48,235 bases of DNA from assembly GCA_021847835.1 (NCBI GenBank), contig JAJZPR010000009.1:1-48235 (forward strand), read 5' to 3'. Under the pieces are notes generated by a model that saw only the letters and a program-made list of their open reading frames with translations, was not told the origin of the DNA and did no database searches. The DNA is from Pseudomonadota bacterium (lineage in GTDB: Bacteria > Pseudomonadota > Gammaproteobacteria > Burkholderiales > Thiobacillaceae). Shown here piece after piece: positions 1-7,092 of this stretch; position 1 is the stretch's first letter; the number at the start of each line of letters is the position of its first letter. The position numbers were made by a program, and so were the translations under genes.

Positions 1-336
1 GTGGAGCATTTGCCGCGTGACCAATACCTGTCCTGGCTCACGGCCTGTGATGTGATGGTTGGGAATTCCAGTAGCGGCATCATCGAAGCGGCTTCCTTCG
101 GCTTGCCTGTGGTCAACGTGGGAATCCGGCAGAATGGCCGCGAACGCAGCGGCAATACTGTGGACGTGCCGCCGGAGGCCACAGCCGTCAGGGATGCCGT
201 AAGCGCTGCATTGGCGCATGGACGCCACACAACGAACAATGTCTATGGCGATGGGAGAGCTGGCGAGCGGATAGTGCGGCTGTTCCAGGAGTTGCCGCTG
301 ACACCGGATATCCTGAAAAAAACCAATGCTTACTGA
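1..336 (+). CDS. Hydrolysing UDP-GlcNAc 2-epimerase, C-terminal part (NeuC/LegG type)
   Basis: This is the last ~111 codons of a gene that begins upstream of the window. The motif VGNSSSGIIEAASFGLPVVN (residues ~20-39 of the visible part) is the C-terminal nucleotide-binding signature of the WecB/NeuC epimerase family, and the following NVGIRQNGRERSGN fits the same block. NeuC-type members release UDP while epimerising, giving ManNAc or, in the legionaminic branch (LegG), a 2,4-diacetamido hexose that feeds nonulosonic acid synthesis. The acetyltransferase and aminotransferase directly downstream favour the LegG-like role. The stop lies 11 bp inside the next gene, so translation is probably coupled. 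The N-terminal domain and true start are not visible; the first base of the window is not a start site. Confidence 0.88.
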   Translation: MEHLPRDQYLSWLTACDVMVGNSSSGIIEAASFGLPVVNVGIRQNGRERSGNTVDVPPEATAVRDAVSAALAHGRHTTNNVYGDGRAGERIVRLFQELPLTPDILKKTNAY

Positions 337-991
337 CGTCATGGACCCGCTGAATTCGCGATGTTCGCGATGGTTTCTTGCCGGTGCGGGAGGGCATGCC
401 GTGGTGGTATATGATGCCTTGCGCGCAAGCGGTTGGTTGGGGCCGATCATGGTGGGCGATGATCGGCCGGGCCTTGACCCGGGACGTTTCCCAGGCGCCG
501 AACTCCGTTGCCCGGCTTTGTCCGAAACCTGGGAAACCGGAACCTGTATCCACATTGCCATTGGCGATAATCGTGCCCGCAAGGCATTTCATGCGCGCTT
601 GCATGATGCTGCGGGAGATCTTGCTACCATTGCGCATCCGAAGGCGAATCGTGCGGCCAGTTCGGTGATCGGGCAGGGCGTATTCGCAGCAGCGGGCAGC
701 ATTGTGGGGCCGCTGGCGAGAATAGGGCGCGGCAGCATCATCAACCACAATGCCATTGTCGATCATGAATGCTTGGTTGGGGAATGGTGCCATATCGCAC
801 CAGGCGCCGTACTTGGCGGCGGGGTGTGTCTGGAAGAGGGCGTGCTGGTTGGTGCGGGAGCCGTCATCCTACCCGGACGACGCATAGGGGCCTGGGCACG
901 AATCGGTGCAGGGGCGGTCGTCACGCGAGATATTCCACCTAATGAAACTGTAGTAGGCATACCGGCTGAACGTCATGTCCGAGATCGATAA
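326..991 (+). CDS. NeuD/PglD-family sugar O/N-acetyltransferase
   Basis: The 221-residue protein has an N-terminal nucleotide-fold half (LAGAGGHAVVVYDALRASG near residues 18-36) and a C-terminal left-handed beta-helix made of hexapeptide repeats (GQGVFAAAGSIVGP, IGRGSIINHNAIVDHE, LVGAGAVILPG, GAGAVVT). This layout is typical of PglD/NeuD enzymes, which use acetyl-CoA to acetylate an amino sugar or a sialic-type sugar. Next to an aminotransferase the likely substrate is the 4-amino group of a UDP-4-amino-6-deoxy sugar (LegH/PglD role), though O-acetylation of the finished nonulosonate (NeuD role) is possible. It overlaps the epimerase by 11 bp and the next gene by 17 bp. ATG 326 is used; ATG 341 (residue 6) is an alternative. 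Confidence 0.88.
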   Translation: MLTDVMDPLNSRCSRWFLAGAGGHAVVVYDALRASGWLGPIMVGDDRPGLDPGRFPGAELRCPALSETWETGTCIHIAIGDNRARKAFHARLHDAAGDLATIAHPKANRAASSVIGQGVFAAAGSIVGPLARIGRGSIINHNAIVDHECLVGEWCHIAPGAVLGGGVCLEEGVLVGAGAVILPGRRIGAWARIGAGAVVTRDIPPNETVVGIPAERHVRDR

Positions 992-2444
992 TTTGATCAT
1001 TGCAATGAATGCAACCATCAGGGAGGCGCTCAAGCGCCTTGAATCGGGTGGTCAGGGCATTCTTTTACTGGTCGATGCAGAGGGGCGGCTTTTGCGAACG
1101 ATCACCGACGGTGACTTGCGGCGTCTGATTCTGGGCGGCTCTGTGCTGGACGACACATTGCACCAACTACCGTCATTGCCGCCCAAGACGGTTCCCGTCG
1201 AGAGCGACCCCATTACCGCCCTCGAATTGATGAACCGGCATCAAATCGATCAGCTCCCCGTGATCGATGCCTCGGGCCGGCCGCGGGAATTATGGCTCCG
1301 GCGCGATATCGACACGCGCATTCTGCTTTCCACTCCCCATCTGGGCGAATGGGAGATGGGATTCGTGGAGGAAGCCTTCCGCACCAATTGGGTGGCTCCG
1401 CTCGGGCCCAATGTCGATGCCTTTGAAAAGGAACTCGCCGCTCACGTGGGCATCGGGCATGCCGCCGCCCTGTCTTCCGGCACGGCTGCCCTGCACTTGG
1501 CGCTTCGTCTGCTGGACGTCGGCCCCGGCGACACGGTGTTCTGCTCCACGCTTACCTTCGTTGCCAGCGCCAACCCTATCCTGTATCAAGGGGCGCGGCC
1601 CGTATTTATCGATTCGGAGCCGAATACCTGGAACATGTCTCCCCAAGCTCTCGATCGTGCTTTCAATGATGCGCAACGGACCGGAAAGCTGCCCAAAGCG
1701 GTGGTCGTGGTCAATCTCTACGGCCAAAGCGCTGACATGGCTCCCATCATGGCGTTGTGCGAACGCTACGGCGTGCCAGTCGTCGAGGATGCGGCGGAAT
1801 CGCTGGGAGCGACCTATCAGGGAAAACACAGCGGCACCTTCGGCCATCTCGGCGTTTATTCCTTCAACGGAAACAAAATCATCACCACCTCCGGCGGCGG
1901 CATGCTGGTATCCTGGGATGGTGCACTGATCGAAAAAGCACGTTTCCTGGCGACGCAGGCGCGTGACAATGCGCCGTGGTACCAACACAGCGAAGTGGGA
2001 TACAACTACCGCATGAGCAACGTCCTTGCGGGTATCGGACGAGGTCAGCTGAAGGTCCTGGAAGACAGGGTTGCTGCCCGCCGTAGGGTCTTTCAGCGTT
2101 ATGTGGAAGGCCTCGGCCATATCCCGGCTCTTAAGTGGATGCCGGAGGCGAATTATGGCCGGGCGACACGGTGGCTGAGCGTATGTACCCTTGAGCCCGA
2201 ATACACGAATATTAGGTCGGCACAATTCATCGCGGAACTGGCCACGAAGGGCATCGAGGCCAGGCACGTATGGAAGCCCTTGCACATGCAGCCTCTTTTC
2301 TCTGGCTGCGACTACTATCCGCACGAGGAAGACGCCGAGTTTTCTGGCCACGCGTTTGCCACGGGCGTATGTCTTCCGTCCGGATCGAACATGACGCCTG
2401 AACAGCAGGAGCGCATCGTAGCCGCCATCTCCCAGATGTTCTGA
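975..2444 (+). CDS. CBS-domain/DegT-DnrJ aminotransferase fusion (LegC/PglE-like)
   Basis: Two parts are visible in 489 residues. Residues ~8-115 are a CBS-domain pair; ATIREALKRLESGGQGILLL and TITDGDLRRLILGGS closely resemble the CBS region that normally begins PtmE-type nucleotidyltransferases. Residues ~125-489 form a PLP-dependent DegT/DnrJ/EryC1 aminotransferase with the substrate/PLP loop SSGTAALHLALRLL, the PLP-ring aspartate in VEDAAESLGA and the Schiff-base lysine K301 in SFNGNKIITTSGGG. That lysine context is typical of LegC/PglE aminotransferases, which convert UDP-4-keto-6-deoxy-GlcNAc to the 4-amino sugar. Free-standing members are ~360-390 residues, so the extra length is the CBS part. 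ATG 975 overlaps the acetyltransferase by 17 bp; ATG 1005 (residue 11) would clip the CBS domain. The substrate is inferred from context. Confidence 0.9.
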   Translation: MSEIDNLIIAMNATIREALKRLESGGQGILLLVDAEGRLLRTITDGDLRRLILGGSVLDDTLHQLPSLPPKTVPVESDPITALELMNRHQIDQLPVIDASGRPRELWLRRDIDTRILLSTPHLGEWEMGFVEEAFRTNWVAPLGPNVDAFEKELAAHVGIGHAAALSSGTAALHLALRLLDVGPGDTVFCSTLTFVASANPILYQGARPVFIDSEPNTWNMSPQALDRAFNDAQRTGKLPKAVVVVNLYGQSADMAPIMALCERYGVPVVEDAAESLGATYQGKHSGTFGHLGVYSFNGNKIITTSGGGMLVSWDGALIEKARFLATQARDNAPWYQHSEVGYNYRMSNVLAGIGRGQLKVLEDRVAARRRVFQRYVEGLGHIPALKWMPEANYGRATRWLSVCTLEPEYTNIRSAQFIAELATKGIEARHVWKPLHMQPLFSGCDYYPHEEDAEFSGHAFATGVCLPSGSNMTPEQQERIVAAISQMF

Positions 2445-2553
2445 CCTGAGGATGGATTCGAGAAAGTAGCGCCGCGCGCTTTCCGATGCTGCTGTGCCCT
2501 CTATGCAATAATGTTCTTTTGCTTGTTGTGCCGAGTGATTTGAGGAATCGATT

Positions 2554-3882
2554 GTGAACAACCCGTATCATCGCCCCAAACCCATTGACTTCACCCCCTA
2601 TACCCAGCCCGACGGGGCAAATCTGGAAACGAAATACGGTCTTCCGCAAGAGGTTCGTTTTTGCCGGAAATGCGTGATTTCCAATCAGCGGCCCAATTCG
2701 GCCGTAGAGTTTTCGCACACCCGCGAGAGCAAAAAAAAGACGATCAACTTCGATGAGGACGGCGTCTGCGATGCCTGTCGCTTGGCCGAGCAGAAACATC
2801 AAAGCATCGATTGGGCGGAGCGGGAGCGACAGTTGCGCGAATTATGTGATCGTCATCGTCGCCACGACGGAAAGTACGATTGCGTAGTGCCGGGGTCAGG
2901 CGGCAAGGATAGCTTCTACGCCGCGCACGTGCTCAAATACAAATACGGCATGCATCCGCTCACGGTGACATGGGCCCCGCATGTATATACCGAATGGGGC
3001 TGGAAGAACCATCAGGCCTGGATACACGCCGGCCTCGACAATCTGCTCATGACACCCAATGGCCGGGTTCACCGCCTGCTGACCCGCCTGGCGGTGGAGA
3101 ATCTCTTCCACCCTTTCCAACCGTTTATTCTGGGGCAGAAGAATCTGGCGCCAAAAATGGCCCTGCTGCACGAAATTCCCCTTGTGTTCTACGGCGAGAA
3201 CGAGGCGGAATACGGAAATCCCATCCAGGACACCCAAAGTGCCAAACGCGATTACACGTATTTTGCCGCCGAGGACAAGTCGAAAGTTTTTTTGGGGGGG
3301 GTGTCAGTGGCCGACCTCCAGGCCGATTTCGGCCTGGATGGCAACGACCTTCTGCCTTATATGCCGGCTGATCCCGCGGCGATCGATCGGCAGAAAGTGG
3401 AGGTGCACTATCTTGGTTATTACCTGAAATGGCATCCGCAAAGCTGCTATTACTATGCAGTCGAGCACGGAGGTTTCCAGGCTTCGCCGGAACGTACGCC
3501 GGGAACCTACAGCAAGTACAACAGCATCGATGACCGCATCGACGACTTCCATTACTACACCACTTTTATCAAGTTCGGTATCGGCCGTGCCACATACGAC
3601 GCGGCGCAGGAAATTCGTTCTGGCGACATCACGCGCGAAGAGGGCGTGGCCCTCGTCAAACGCTTCGACGGGGAGTTCCCGGAGCGCTTCGCGGATGAAA
3701 TCTTCCACTATCTGAGTATTGCCGAGAAGGAGTTTCCCGTCGCCTCGCGCATGTTCGAGCAGCCGATGATGGATCGGGACTATTTCATGGCCCTGGCCGA
3801 CCGCTTCCGCTCACCTCATCTCTGGCATGATGACCATGGCCGGTGGCGCTTGCGCCACGCGGTGTGGCATCAGCAGGGCTAG
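2554..3882 (+). CDS. N-acetyl sugar amidotransferase (WbpG/PseA-like)
   Basis: A 442-residue PP-loop ATP pyrophosphatase of the WbpG/PseA family. The PP-loop GSGGKDS is at residues 114-120, and two CXXC pairs (C37/C40 and C72/C75) probably bind zinc. Family members activate the carbonyl of an N-acetyl group and, with ammonia delivered by HisH/HisF-like partners, form an acetamidino group on a surface sugar such as pseudaminic, legionaminic or mannosaminuronic acid. The two partner genes follow immediately. The start is a GTG preceded by TGAGGAA (2541-2547) at good spacing; the 109 bp upstream carry no other gene. The coding sequence contains an A8 run (2731-2738) and an adjacent T7-G8 run (3287-3301), both in frame here. 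Full length looks normal for the family. Confidence 0.92.
   Translation: MNNPYHRPKPIDFTPYTQPDGANLETKYGLPQEVRFCRKCVISNQRPNSAVEFSHTRESKKKTINFDEDGVCDACRLAEQKHQSIDWAERERQLRELCDRHRRHDGKYDCVVPGSGGKDSFYAAHVLKYKYGMHPLTVTWAPHVYTEWGWKNHQAWIHAGLDNLLMTPNGRVHRLLTRLAVENLFHPFQPFILGQKNLAPKMALLHEIPLVFYGENEAEYGNPIQDTQSAKRDYTYFAAEDKSKVFLGGVSVADLQADFGLDGNDLLPYMPADPAAIDRQKVEVHYLGYYLKWHPQSCYYYAVEHGGFQASPERTPGTYSKYNSIDDRIDDFHYYTTFIKFGIGRATYDAAQEIRSGDITREEGVALVKRFDGEFPERFADEIFHYLSIAEKEFPVASRMFEQPMMDRDYFMALADRFRSPHLWHDDHGRWRLRHAVWHQQG
3287..3301 (+). repeat. T7-G8 homopolymer tract inside the amidotransferase gene
   Basis: Seven T (3287-3293) are followed directly by eight G (3294-3301), encoding V-F-L-G-G-V at residues 245-250. 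In this GC-rich genome the glycines could use other codons, so the run is not forced by the protein. Runs of about eight G in surface-sugar genes are classic slippage sites in other bacteria; here the frame is intact (ON). Confidence 0.7.
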
Positions 3883-3890
3883 CCGGATTT

Positions 3891-4652
3891 ATGGCCAACG
3901 TCAGATTGATCGCGCGCCTTGATATCAAGGGGCCCAATCTCATCAAGGGCATTCATCTGGAGGGGTTGCGCGTCATCGGCGATCCCCAGGAATATGCGCG
4001 CGCTTACTACGAGGCCGGGGCGGACGAACTCATCTACATGGATATCGTCGCCAGCCTCTATGGCCGTAATAATCTGCACGACATCGTGCGGCGCACCGCC
4101 AGCGGGATTTTCGTGCCGATGACGGTGGGCGGCGGTATCCGCTCTTTGGAGGACGCGCAGGCTATCTTGCGTGCGGGGGCTGACAAGGTGGCCATCAATA
4201 CTGCGGCAGTGGCTCATCCCGAGTTGATCAGCGAGATCGCCAGACGTTTCGGCTCGCAGTGCATGGTGCTATCCATCGAGGCAAAGCGGGTTGGCCATGG
4301 GCGCTGGGAGGCATACACCGATAACGGACGCGAACGCACTGGCCTGGATGTGCGGGAATGGGCCATTCGGGGTGTCGAACTGGGGGCCGGTGAGGTCCTC
4401 CTGACCTCTGTGGACCAGGAAGGCACGGCCAAGGGATTCGACCTGGATTTGATCCGGACGGTGGCCGATGCCGTTACTGTTCCGGTGATCGCCAGTGGCG
4501 GTATGGGAACACCGGAACATCTTGTCGGCGTGGTGCGGGAAGGGCATGCCGACGCGGTCGCCATGGCCTATGTGCTTCATTACAAGAAATATTCTCTGCC
4601 CGAGATTCGTGCGGCTGCCCGCCTTGCCAGTATTGGCGTGAGGGAGCCATGA
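3891..4652 (+). CDS. HisF-like ammonia-channel/cyclase subunit of the amidotransferase
   Basis: A 253-residue (beta-alpha)8 barrel homologous to HisF. D11 (ARLDIKG) and the second-half aspartate ([10 protein letters not shown]175) are present, but the position of the first-half catalytic aspartate D130 of HisF is glutamate (SIEAKR, E130). Together with its place between the WbpG-like and HisH-like genes, this argues that it serves the sugar amidotransferase, passing ammonia from HisH through the barrel, rather than histidine synthesis. ATG 3891 is chosen because it lies 8 bp after the WbpG stop and gives the standard N-terminus; a GTG at 3843 would add 16 residues unlike the family and overlap the upstream gene. 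The stop overlaps the next start (ATGA). Confidence 0.9.
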   Translation: MANVRLIARLDIKGPNLIKGIHLEGLRVIGDPQEYARAYYEAGADELIYMDIVASLYGRNNLHDIVRRTASGIFVPMTVGGGIRSLEDAQAILRAGADKVAINTAAVAHPELISEIARRFGSQCMVLSIEAKRVGHGRWEAYTDNGRERTGLDVREWAIRGVELGAGEVLLTSVDQEGTAKGFDLDLIRTVADAVTVPVIASGGMGTPEHLVGVVREGHADAVAMAYVLHYKKYSLPEIRAAARLASIGVREP

Positions 4653-5296
4653 AACGCATCGTCGGTATCGTGGATTATGGGGTGGGCAACCTATACAGCG
4701 TGGCCCAGGCTCTGGAGCATGCGGGTGCCGGCGTGCGCTTGGTGTCCACCGCCGAGGAATTAAGACGGGCCGATCTCCTGTTGTTGCCCGGCGTGGGGTC
4801 TTTCGAGGCCGGCATGCGCGAACTCAGAGAGAGGGGATTGGTGGTGCCGATTGTTGAGTATGTGCACAGAGGCAAACCGTTTCTCGGCATTTGCCTGGGA
4901 ATGCAGCTCTTGTTTGAAGTGAGCGAAGAGTTCGGTGAGCATGCCGGTCTGGGCCTCATTCCCGGTCGGGTGACCGCCATTCCGCCGTTTGGCCATGATC
5001 AGCGATCGCACAAGATACCGCATATCGGGTGGAATGGCTTGACTCTGCCGAGCGGCAGAGAAAACTGGCAGGGAACGATTCTCCAAGGACTTTCGCCCGG
5101 AGTGTCTGCGTACTTTGTTCATTCTTATACCGCATTGCCTAGTAATCCAAATCATCGCCTGGCTGACTGCGACTACGATGGTTGCTGCATCAGCGCCGCG
5201 GTGCAGGCTGATAATGTTTATGGCTGCCAATTTCACCCAGAGAAAAGTGGTGACTCAGGTTTGAGAATCTTGAAGAATTTTGTTTCCTTAAACTGA
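4649..5296 (+). CDS. HisH-like glutaminase subunit of the amidotransferase
   Basis: A 215-residue class I glutamine amidotransferase. The nucleophile C82 is in GICLGMQ, the catalytic pair H196/E198 in FHPEKSG, and the oxyanion strand in LLPGVGSFEAGM, so the triad is complete. It should hydrolyse glutamine and hand ammonia to the HisF-like barrel for the WbpG-like enzyme. Start ATG 4649 overlaps the HisF-like stop by four bases (ATGA), as expected for subunits made in equal amounts. It ends 7 bp before the FkbM gene. No other histidine-pathway gene is nearby, supporting a polysaccharide role for the pair; true hisH/hisF should exist elsewhere. Confidence 0.92.
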   Translation: MKRIVGIVDYGVGNLYSVAQALEHAGAGVRLVSTAEELRRADLLLLPGVGSFEAGMRELRERGLVVPIVEYVHRGKPFLGICLGMQLLFEVSEEFGEHAGLGLIPGRVTAIPPFGHDQRSHKIPHIGWNGLTLPSGRENWQGTILQGLSPGVSAYFVHSYTALPSNPNHRLADCDYDGCCISAAVQADNVYGCQFHPEKSGDSGLRILKNFVSLN

Positions 5297-5303
5297 ATTA
5301 CAG

Positions 5304-6194
5304 ATGATGCTACAAAAACAATATTTTTTTGATTTGTTGCGCACCTTGCGGCGATGGGTGAGGTTGATTGGTTTTTTCCTATGGTCTGGTACCCAGCGAT
5401 TTATCTTCAGGCGGAACAACGTGCCGGTACGGGTGTATGGGGACCTCAAAATTTGGGTATCAGCCCGCGACTATCGCGGTTACCGGGTTTGGCAGACGAG
5501 AGGCTCGCAAAAAGAGAAAGTCAAAATTATTGAAAGATTCTCCACTTCTGGGCCAAGTGCATTTTTTGATGTCGGGGCAAACTATGGCGAGTTTTCCATC
5601 ATGCCGGCAAGCATGGGGGTTTACTGCCTGATGTTTGAGCCCAATCCATTGGTGTTTTCTTTTCTTCAACAAACCATGGCGCCTTATCCTATGGCCCGCC
5701 CCATTCCCCAAGCGGTTGGCAGTGGCTGTGGCAGTGCAACTTTCAGCTTCTGTCGCGCTGCTTCCGGTTCGGGTTCGCTTGCAGCCCAAACCCCGATGCG
5801 TGAAGCGAGATATCTTGGTCGGACAAACCTGCTTGATAAGATTGATATAGTCATCACGACCCTGGATCAAGTGGTTAAATCGGAAGGGGTTGACTTGTCA
5901 AAAGGTGTGGTCTTGAAAATTGACGTCGAGGGATTTGAGAGGGAAGTTATGACGGGAGCGATGGACGTGTTGTCGTTAACACCATGGTGGAGGGCGCTAG
6001 TGGAATTCAGCCCGGCAGCCTTGAAGGATGCCGGCAAGGATGTTGCCCAAGAATGGGCTTTTTTCAGAAAGTTCGGTGGAGTGATTGCCCAAAACGGCAT
6101 ACCGGACACTTTGCAGAACATGAGACTGCCTCCCGAGCCGCCGCGGCACGACGTTGATTTGCTTCTGGGCAGTGGTGAGATGCCGTCATGTTGA
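5304..6194 (+). CDS. FkbM-family SAM-dependent methyltransferase
   Basis: A 296-residue protein whose core matches FkbM methyltransferases: the SAM-binding motif FFDVGANYGEFS at ~87-98, acidic EPNP in the second strand (MFEPNPLVFSFL) and the family-typical KIDVEGFEREVMTGA near 205-219. Members O-methylate sugars or other hydroxyls; here the target is presumably a glycan residue. A hydrophobic N-terminal stretch (~20-28) may associate with the membrane. The gene overlaps the downstream sulfotransferase by 7 bp. Its codons are visibly richer in A/T than the surrounding genes, which suggests separate acquisition. ATG 5304 is used; the adjacent ATG at 5307 is equally possible, and no strong ribosome site is seen. 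Confidence 0.88.
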   Translation: MMLQKQYFFDLLRTLRRWVRLIGFFLWSGTQRFIFRRNNVPVRVYGDLKIWVSARDYRGYRVWQTRGSQKEKVKIIERFSTSGPSAFFDVGANYGEFSIMPASMGVYCLMFEPNPLVFSFLQQTMAPYPMARPIPQAVGSGCGSATFSFCRAASGSGSLAAQTPMREARYLGRTNLLDKIDIVITTLDQVVKSEGVDLSKGVVLKIDVEGFEREVMTGAMDVLSLTPWWRALVEFSPAALKDAGKDVAQEWAFFRKFGGVIAQNGIPDTLQNMRLPPEPPRHDVDLLLGSGEMPSC

Positions 6195-7084
6195 AAGATG
6201 GTGGATCGCAGTTGGTTGTATGTGTTGGTGCCGGCAAGGCCGGCACTTCAACGCTTTATGAACATATGGCGCGCCACCCTGCTGTAAGCGTTACCAAATT
6301 CAAGGAAACGCAGTTTTTCTTTGAAGACAGTCGTTGGGAAAAAGGTGGAAAATGGTATACGCAAAAATGCTTCAGGCACAAAGCTGGTGAAAAAGTCCTA
6401 TTCGAGGCCGACCCCCGCTATATGCTTCATGAAAAGTGCATTGACCGGATATATCAAGCTTTTCCAGCCGCAAAAATTGTGGTCATGCTTCGGAACCCGA
6501 TTGATCTTGCATTTTCCCTGTATGTCTATAGGGCCGCTTACGCGAGGCATAAGGAATCGTTCGAAGAATTATGCGAAACAGAGCACCTTCGAATATCCAG
6601 CGGGAAAGAGTCGGATCTTGGGGAATATGGATTTTTGGCGCGTGGTCGTTACAGTGGTCAAATAGCGCATATCCTCAAGCGATTCCCGCGGAACCAAGTT
6701 CATTTCATTGTATTTGAGCACTTCATAAAATCCCACGAAACGGAACTAAGAAAGTTATTTGATTGGATTGATATTGACCCGCCCACGAGTCTCGACGTGG
6801 TATGGGAAAACGAATCGGGGGCACCAAGACTCCAGTGGTTGGCCATGCTGATGTATCACCCTTCCTATAGGAGGATGAGGCGCCTGATGAGATGGATGGT
6901 GCCGCATACTGTTATGCGCAGCAGGATTGCTGGCTTTGTTGGGAAAATCAACACAATGCGGTACTTGAATCGGTCCCGCCCAAAATTAGATTCCGAAGTG
7001 CGAATGAAGCTTATGGCCGATTTTAAGGAAGAAATCCGACAGACCGAGATGCTTACGGCGTTGGATTTGTCGGTTTGGCGTTAG
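6188..7084 (+). CDS. PAPS-dependent sulfotransferase
   Basis: A 298-residue cytosolic sulfotransferase-fold protein. The 5'-phosphosulfate-binding loop is VGAGKAGTSTLYEHM (residues ~13-27) and the 3'-phosphate motif is VVMLRNPIDLAFSLYVY (R102, S110). It should transfer sulfate from PAPS to a hydroxyl of the surface glycan. It overlaps the FkbM gene by 7 bp and runs into the flippase region, so it belongs to the same transcript. Like the FkbM gene it is AT-rich relative to the rest of the window. The acceptor cannot be read from sequence; protein or lipid acceptors are less likely given the location. Confidence 0.87.
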   Translation: MLKDGGSQLVVCVGAGKAGTSTLYEHMARHPAVSVTKFKETQFFFEDSRWEKGGKWYTQKCFRHKAGEKVLFEADPRYMLHEKCIDRIYQAFPAAKIVVMLRNPIDLAFSLYVYRAAYARHKESFEELCETEHLRISSGKESDLGEYGFLARGRYSGQIAHILKRFPRNQVHFIVFEHFIKSHETELRKLFDWIDIDPPTSLDVVWENESGAPRLQWLAMLMYHPSYRRMRRLMRWMVPHTVMRSRIAGFVGKINTMRYLNRSRPKLDSEVRMKLMADFKEEIRQTEMLTALDLSVWR

Positions 7085-7092
7085 CTGGCTCA

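Noticed and set aside
3891..5296. Histidine biosynthesis hisF-hisH pair
   Set aside because: Placed directly behind a WbpG-like amidotransferase in a polysaccharide operon with coupled starts, no other his genes present, and D130 replaced by glutamate.
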